Source: Collinsella sp. (GTDB lineage Bacteria; Actinomycetota; Coriobacteriia; Coriobacteriales; Coriobacteriaceae). Taken from it: 64,000 bases of DNA. Location of the stretch: the NCBI GenBank assembly GCA_019414245.1, contig DXMK01000015.1, positions 419,383 to 483,382 on the forward strand, read 5' to 3'. The translations under genes and the position numbers were made by a program. This document shows, one piece after another, positions 59,195 through 64,000 of the stretch. Each line of letters starts with the position of its first letter. Position 1 is the first letter of the stretch. Below the pieces are notes generated by a model. The model was given only the letters and a program-made list of their open reading frames with translations. It was not told where the DNA came from and did no database searches.

Positions 59195-60118
59195 ATGCTC
59201 ATTGCATTGCAGGGCGCCGTTTCGCAGGGCGTCCTCTGGGGCATCATGGTGCTTGGCGTGTTTATCACGTTCCGCCTGCTTGACATCCCCGATATGACCT
59301 GCGACGGCAGCTTTGCCCTCGGCGGCTGTGTTTGCGCCGTGCTCATCGTCAACAATAACGTCGACCCCTTGCTCGCCGTGCTGGCCGGCATGTGCGCCGG
59401 CGCTATCGCCGGCGCCGTCACGGGCATCTTGACCACCGTTTTTGAGATTCCTGCAATCCTCGCCGGAATCCTTACGCAGATCAGTCTGTGGTCCATCAAC
59501 CTGCGCATCATGGGCAAATCCAACACGCCCATCCTTGCCAAGGGTACCATCTTCTCATCCGTCAGCCACATGACGGGCCTGCCGCAGTCCACCGTTGCCA
59601 TCATCCTAGGCATTGTGCTGGCCGTGGCCATCGTCGCCATCCTGTACTGGTTCTTTGGCACCGAGATCGGCTCGGCGCTGCGTGCCACCGGCAACAACGA
59701 GTACATGATCCGCGCATTGGGCGTCAACACCAACTCCACCAAGATGATCGCCCTCGTGCTCTCCAACGCCCTTATCGGCCTTTCGGGTGCGCTTATCTGC
59801 CAGAGCCAGAAGTACGCTGACATTGGCATGGGCACCGGCGCCATCGTTATCGGTCTTGCCGCCATTGTTATCGGCGAGGTGCTCGGCCGCCTGCTGCCCG
59901 GCGGTCTGACGCAGTTTAGCGTCCGCCTGGCCTCCGCCGTCTTTGGCTCCGTGGTGTACTTCCTCATTCGCGCCATCGTACTGCAGCTGGGCATGGACGC
60001 CAACGACATGAAGCTGCTCTCCGCCGTAATCGTTGCCGTGGCCCTGTGCGTGCCCGTGGTTTGGGAGCGTTATAAGCTCCGCAGCTCCTACACGAGGGGA
60101 GATGAGGCAGATGCTTAA
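59195..60118 (+). CDS. ABC transporter permease (BPD_transp_2 family)
   Basis: The 307-residue protein has about eight to nine hydrophobic helices and matches the permease family that partners ABC_sub_bind binding proteins (TFRLLDIPDMTCDGSFALGG, ALRATGNNEYMIRALGVNTN). It forms the membrane channel of the importer. The start follows AGGAGG. It overlaps the ATPase gene by 8 bp. Confidence 0.88.
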   Translation: MLIALQGAVSQGVLWGIMVLGVFITFRLLDIPDMTCDGSFALGGCVCAVLIVNNNVDPLLAVLAGMCAGAIAGAVTGILTTVFEIPAILAGILTQISLWSINLRIMGKSNTPILAKGTIFSSVSHMTGLPQSTVAIILGIVLAVAIVAILYWFFGTEIGSALRATGNNEYMIRALGVNTNSTKMIALVLSNALIGLSGALICQSQKYADIGMGTGAIVIGLAAIVIGEVLGRLLPGGLTQFSVRLASAVFGSVVYFLIRAIVLQLGMDANDMKLLSAVIVAVALCVPVVWERYKLRSSYTRGDEADA

Positions 60119-60905
60119 GCTCTCGCACGTCAAAAAGACCTTTAACAAAGGCACCGTCACCGAGAAGCGCGCACTCACCGGCGTCGACCTTACCCTGAAC
60201 GATGGCGACTTTGTGACCGTGATTGGCGGCAACGGCGCTGGCAAGTCCACGCTGCTCAACATGATCGCCGGCGTATATCCGCTCGATTCGGGCGTTATCG
60301 AGCTCGACGGCACCGACATCTCGCGTCTGAGCGAGTCGCAGCGCGCCAAGTACCTGGGCCGTGTGTTCCAGGACCCCATGCGCGGCACCGCAGCCGACAT
60401 GCAAATTGCCGAGAACCTGGCCCTCGCCAAGCGCCGCGGCCAGCGCCGCGGTCTTTCGTGGGGCGTCACCAAGGCCGAGAAGGACGAGTACGTTAAGCTG
60501 CTCAAGCGCTTGGACCTCGGCCTGGACACGCGCCTCAACGCCAAGGTCGGCCTGCTCTCGGGCGGTCAGCGCCAAGCACTCACCCTGCTGATGGCCACGC
60601 TCACCAAGCCGCGCCTGCTGCTGCTCGACGAGCACACGGCGGCCCTCGACCCCAAGACGGCATCGAAGGTGCTCAACCTGACCGAGGAGATCGTCGACGA
60701 GAACCACCTGACCACGCTCATGGTCACGCATAACATGAACGACGCCATCCGTCTGGGTAACCGTCTGATCATGATGCACGAGGGCCATGTGATTTACGAT
60801 GTGGCCGGCGACGAGAAAAAGTCGCTCACCGTCGCCGACCTGCTCCAAAAGTTCGAGGAGGTCTCGGGCGGCGAGCTCGCCAACGACCGCATGCTGCTGA
60901 GCTAA
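60111..60905 (+). CDS. ABC transporter ATP-binding protein
   Basis: About 264 residues with Walker A GGNGAGKST, the signature LLSGGQRQALTLLM and Walker B RLLLLDEHTA. It energises the importer formed with 58010-58990 and 59195-60118. ATG 60111 is preferred over an in-frame ATG at 60102. Confidence 0.92.
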   Translation: MLKLSHVKKTFNKGTVTEKRALTGVDLTLNDGDFVTVIGGNGAGKSTLLNMIAGVYPLDSGVIELDGTDISRLSESQRAKYLGRVFQDPMRGTAADMQIAENLALAKRRGQRRGLSWGVTKAEKDEYVKLLKRLDLGLDTRLNAKVGLLSGGQRQALTLLMATLTKPRLLLLDEHTAALDPKTASKVLNLTEEIVDENHLTTLMVTHNMNDAIRLGNRLIMMHEGHVIYDVAGDEKKSLTVADLLQKFEEVSGGELANDRMLLS

Positions 60906-60913
60906 CGACCTAG

Positions 60914-60954
60914 AAAACCACCACAAAGGGGACAGGCACCTTTGTGGTGGTTTT
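60914..60954 (+). terminator. Palindromic terminator-like repeat, GGGGACAG core, copy 2
   Basis: 16-bp arms (AAAACCACCACAAAGG / CCTTTGTGGTGGTTTT) flank GGACAGG. It lies 8 bp after the ATPase stop. It is nearly identical to 2029-2067 and 61820-61859. Confidence 0.85.
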
Positions 60955-60978
60955 CGTTAACCCTTATATCGAGCGCAG

Positions 60979-61010
60979 AAGCCCGTCCGATGTGATCGGA
61001 CGGGCTTTTT
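60979..61010 (+). terminator. Second terminator after the ABC operon
   Basis: An AAGCCCGTCCGAT/ATCGGACGGGCTT hairpin with TTTTT. Confidence 0.9.
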
Positions 61011-61053
61011 GGTGGGTATCATGGTTGAATGATCATTAGGAGGTTTTCCCTAC

Positions 61054-61821
61054 ATGGAATTGTTTGAACCGATTCTTCATTTCTTTGAGCAGCGCTGGGT
61101 CCACAACATCATCTGGGCCGTCATCTTGGTAATAGTCACCGCCATCGCCGCCAAGGTGGCATCCAAGACCCTGCGCCACCTACTCAACCGAGACGACAAC
61201 CCGCTTCCCGCATCGAGCATTTTCATCAACATCGCGCGTGCCGTCATTTGGATGATCGGCGGCAGCTTTATCCTCGACAACTGCTTTGGCATTAACGCAA
61301 ACGCGCTCGTCGCCGCTCTTGGCGTCGGCGGCATCGCCATCTCGCTCGGCTTTCAGGACACGCTATCAAACCTTATCGGCGGCATGCAAGTGACCTTTAT
61401 GGGCATCATCAAGCCCGGCGACAATATCGAGGTCGGCGGCGTGTCGGGCGTGGTCCAGGACATCACTTGGCGCCACACGACCATCGAGGACGCCTGCGGA
61501 CAGACCATCATCGTCCCCAACTCCAACATCTCCAAGAACACGCTCGTGCACCTCATGCCCTTTGGACGCGTTGTCGTTCCCGTCGCGGTGAAGGACACGT
61601 CAAAGTGGGACTCGCTCGATGCGCTGGCAGACGAGCTCGCCTGTGCCACCAAGGTCGCCGTTTCACCCATCTCGGGCTTTGACAAGGAACCCTACGTGCT
61701 CTTTAGCGAGATCGGCGACTTTGGCATTAAGGGTAAGATCATCTTTATCGTCAGTGACGACAGCACCACCTTTACGGCAGCCGACGCCTGCATCCGCGCC
61801 ATCGCCCCCATCATCGCCTAA
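61054..61821 (+). CDS. Small-conductance mechanosensitive channel (MscS family)
   Basis: The 255-residue protein has three hydrophobic segments, the MscS pore-lining helix (ALGVGGIAISLGFQDTLSN) and the beta domain (FMGIIKPGDNIEVGGVSGVV, GQTIIVPNSNISKNTLVHL). It opens on osmotic downshock to release solutes. The stop codon overlaps the next GGGGACAG-core repeat. Confidence 0.92.
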   Translation: MELFEPILHFFEQRWVHNIIWAVILVIVTAIAAKVASKTLRHLLNRDDNPLPASSIFINIARAVIWMIGGSFILDNCFGINANALVAALGVGGIAISLGFQDTLSNLIGGMQVTFMGIIKPGDNIEVGGVSGVVQDITWRHTTIEDACGQTIIVPNSNISKNTLVHLMPFGRVVVPVAVKDTSKWDSLDALADELACATKVAVSPISGFDKEPYVLFSEIGDFGIKGKIIFIVSDDSTTFTAADACIRAIAPIIA

Positions 61822-61859
61822 AACCACCGCAAAGGGGACAGGCACCTTTGTGGTGGTTT
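61820..61859 (+). terminator. Palindromic terminator-like repeat, GGGGACAG core, copy 3
   Basis: The arms AAAACCACCGCAAAGG and CCTTTGTGGTGGTTT flank GGACAGG; one G-T mismatch relative to the other copies. It overlaps the MscS stop codon. Confidence 0.85.
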
Positions 61860-61915
61860 CGCATCGTGGTACCATGGTTCATATCGTTGTTTAAACGACT
61901 AAGGGAGTAGACACC

Positions 61916-63835
61916 ATGGAAGAGGCCTATCGTCAAGCGCGCAAGCGCGGCGAACAGGGACGCCGTCGCGCCATCAGCCAAAGCGAGCATCCATATCTTA
62001 CGGACCTCGACAGCTTGGTCGCCCAGCTTCCCTGCGGGCAGCGCGAGAACATCGGCCTGCGGGACATTCCGCTCGAAATGGTCGTCGGCACGGTTACCAA
62101 AGGTCGCCAGTCCGCCTTTTCGTGTAACTTTATGCCGCTGCTCCCCTGGAATACCGAATTCGCCCGCAAATGGTCCAACCTCTACGATATCCAAATCTCC
62201 GAGGGCTACCGCGACCCCATCATCGTCACCGAGTTCATGCACCGCTTTTACGTCCAAGAGGGCAACAAGCGTGTCAGCGTCCTCAAATTCCTTGACGCTC
62301 CGACGGTTTCGGCCAAGGTGACGCGTCTGTACCCCGGTAAGTGGGATTCCGTCGAGAGCCGCCTGTACGGTGAGTTTTGCGCCTTTTGGTACGTATGCCC
62401 CCTGTACGAGATTGAGTTTTCGCGCGAGGGCAGCTACGAGATGCTTGCCAAAATGCTCGGCCAAGATCTTGTCGAAAAATGGCCTCAAAAGAAGGTCGAC
62501 TACCTACGTCACACCTTCCTGCTCTTTAAGCGCGCCTATCTTCGCGCGGGCGGCGACCACTTGGACATTACGCCTGCCGATGCCATGCTCGTCTACCTCA
62601 ACGTCTACAACCAGGACCGTCTGCTGGATACGCCGACGGATATCGTCGTCAACCGTCTGTGCAAGATTTGGCGCGAGCTTGTCATTGCCGGCAAAAGCGA
62701 CGAGGACAAAGTCGATCTTGTCGAAGCGCCGCAGCCCAACGAGAAAGAGGGCGCACCGACAAAAGCTACCTCGGGCGTGCTCAACTTCTTTATGAGCAAG
62801 ACCGTCTATTCGGCGGCCAACCCCCTGTGCATCGCCTTTATCCATGAGTTCCCCTGTGCGACGTCGAGCTGGGACAGCCTGCACGACCAAGGGCGTCAGT
62901 ATCTCGATGAGCACTTTGGCGGTATCGTGCGCACCGAGGCGTTCGAGGACTGCCATGATCCGGACGCGTTCTACGCCGCCGTGGAAACGGCTGTCAAACA
63001 TGGAGCAAACGTCATCTTCTCGACCTCGCACCGCCTGATGGAATACACGCTCAGGGCTGCCGTTGAGTATCCCCGGGTTCGGTTCCTCAACTGCTCTATC
63101 GGTCTTCCCCATCAAAGCGTCCGTTCGTACTTTGGCAAGATGTACGAGGCCAAATTCCTACTGGGCGCCCTTGCGGCCAGCATGGCGGATAACCACCGCA
63201 TCGGTTACCACGCGTCGGTCTTCGCCTCGGGCGCACTCAGCGAGATCAACGCCTTTGCGATTGGCGCCTCGCTGCTCGACCCCCGCGCGCAAATTATCCT
63301 GACCTGGGGCGATGTGCCCGCCGGCGGTCTTGCTGAGGCCATGTGCCGCGAAGGCGTGAGCGTCATGACCGGCGCTGACATGTCAAAGTCGCTCGTAGAC
63401 CCTACGGCCTACGGACTCCACCGCCTGGTCGATGGCAAGGTCGTCGGCATCGCCATGCCGGTATGGAACTGGGGCCGATACTATGAGCTCATCGTGCGCA
63501 GCCTGCTGCACGGCACTTGGGACGAGACCAGCGACGACAATCAGGTTCGCGCCGTCAACTACTGGTATGGCATGAGCTCGGGCGTCATCGACATTCGCTA
63601 CGCTCCGGGCCTGCCCTATCAGACGCGCAAACTCGTGCAGTTGCTCCGTAACGGCATTGTTGAGGGATCCATCAACCCCTTTGGCGGCGAGCTCCACAGC
63701 CAGAACGGCGTGGTACAGATCGAAGGCTTCCCTCCGCTGCCGAGCACGCAGATTGTCGAGATGAATTGGCTGGCAGATAACGTGGTAGGCACCATTCCGC
63801 GGCTCGACGATGAGCCGAAAGTCCCTGCCCTATGA
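61916..63835 (+). CDS. ParB-like domain fused to BMP/PnrA-type binding domain
   Basis: The 639-residue protein lacks a signal peptide. Residues about 80-125 (RFYVQEGNKRVSVLKFLD) form a ParB/sulfiredoxin-like segment. From about residue 300 (AFIHEFPCATSSWDSLHDQG ... YMGMSSG-like WYGMSSGVIDIRYAP) it matches BMP/PnrA-type binding proteins, which normally are extracellular nucleoside receptors. The fusion and the lack of export suggest a cytoplasmic sensor rather than a transporter part (inference). The stop overlaps the next gene's ATG (ATGA). Confidence 0.75.
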   Translation: MEEAYRQARKRGEQGRRRAISQSEHPYLTDLDSLVAQLPCGQRENIGLRDIPLEMVVGTVTKGRQSAFSCNFMPLLPWNTEFARKWSNLYDIQISEGYRDPIIVTEFMHRFYVQEGNKRVSVLKFLDAPTVSAKVTRLYPGKWDSVESRLYGEFCAFWYVCPLYEIEFSREGSYEMLAKMLGQDLVEKWPQKKVDYLRHTFLLFKRAYLRAGGDHLDITPADAMLVYLNVYNQDRLLDTPTDIVVNRLCKIWRELVIAGKSDEDKVDLVEAPQPNEKEGAPTKATSGVLNFFMSKTVYSAANPLCIAFIHEFPCATSSWDSLHDQGRQYLDEHFGGIVRTEAFEDCHDPDAFYAAVETAVKHGANVIFSTSHRLMEYTLRAAVEYPRVRFLNCSIGLPHQSVRSYFGKMYEAKFLLGALAASMADNHRIGYHASVFASGALSEINAFAIGASLLDPRAQIILTWGDVPAGGLAEAMCREGVSVMTGADMSKSLVDPTAYGLHRLVDGKVVGIAMPVWNWGRYYELIVRSLLHGTWDETSDDNQVRAVNYWYGMSSGVIDIRYAPGLPYQTRKLVQLLRNGIVEGSINPFGGELHSQNGVVQIEGFPPLPSTQIVEMNWLADNVVGTIPRLDDEPKVPAL

Positions 63836-64000
63836 AAATCCTTGCCATAGCCGATACCGAAGAACGATGCCTTTGGGAGTGCTTTCGCAAGGAACGCTTT
63901 GAGGGCGTCGACCTGATTTTGTCCGCCGGCGATCTGGACCCGGACTATCTTGAGTTTTTGGTTACGGTCATCAACAAACCGCTCATCTACGTGCGTGGCA
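63832..64000 (+). CDS. Metallophosphoesterase, 5' part (continues past window)
   Basis: The open frame starts at ATG 63832 (MKILAIADTEERCLWECF) and runs off the window. AGDLDPDYLEFLV is the GD-metal motif of calcineurin-like phosphoesterases; the first motif reads ADTE rather than D-X-H. It is translationally coupled to the upstream ParB-like/BMP fusion gene. Confidence 0.75.
   Translation, partial: MKILAIADTEERCLWECFRKERFEGVDLILSAGDLDPDYLEFLVTVINKPLIYVRG

Overview
The window looks like a chromosomal segment of a high-GC actinobacterium of the class Coriobacteriia, most likely Collinsella or a close relative. This is inferred from GC-rich codon use, actinobacterial-type RpoB/RpoC and ribosomal proteins, a Firmicutes-like FASII operon with fused AccD-AccA, and many short palindromic intergenic repeats. 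I see no rRNA, tRNA, CRISPR array, insertion sequence or prophage.

Layout. 1-2.4 kb: end of a U32 peptidase gene, an RluA-type pseudouridine synthase, then a three-unit palindrome array. 2.4-4.2 kb: a Gfo/Idh/MocA oxidoreductase and DeoR regulator operon. 4.7-10.5 kb (minus strand): the S10-type operon from rplC to rplX. 11-14.2 kb: histidine phosphatase, a frameshifted CDF cation transporter and a PTS EIIC. 14.2-23.4 kb: a complete fatty-acid synthesis operon, fabH-acpP-fabK-fabD-fabG-fabF-accB-fabZ-accC-accDA, divergent from the biotin ligase that charges AccB. 24.4-27.9 kb: rpsL-rpsG-fusA-rpsJ. 28.5-30.1 kb: an ECF sigma factor and its membrane partner. 30.4-38.4 kb: rpoB-rpoC. 38.7-40.9 kb: galU, then rplJ-rplL. 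41.4-49.5 kb: aminotransferase, uracil/hypoxanthine-DNA glycosylase, GH13 glucosidase, MFS efflux pump and FeoA-FeoB. 50-53.2 kb: a dimethylarginine hydrolase and amino-acid antiporter operon with a divergent GntR regulator. 53.5-64 kb: esterase, EIIA-Glc, asnS, WYL-type regulator, a three-gene ABC importer, MscS, a ParB-like/BMP fusion protein and the start of a metallophosphoesterase.

How it fits together. Reading the minus strand from 41 kb down to 4.7 kb gives the familiar chain rplJL - rpoBC - rpsL-rpsG-fusA - rpsJ - rplC...rplX. The chain is stretched: unrelated genes sit at several operon junctions (galU; sigma/anti-sigma; the whole fab/acc block plus PTS, CDF and phosphatase), and tuf and rplKA are absent from their usual places.

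The most interesting signals are not protein genes. Three copies of a large nested palindrome (about 137-204 bp) have a conserved 64-69-nt core and arms that differ between copies yet pair within each copy. They lie, in the same orientation, upstream of rplC, rpsL and rplJ. A second multi-stem element starts exactly at the stop codons of rpoC and of an esterase gene. At the protein level, RpoB has an enlarged, rewritten fork-loop-2 segment next to the rifampicin region, and RpoC has a long C-terminal tail containing a helix-hairpin-helix domain resembling alpha-CTD.
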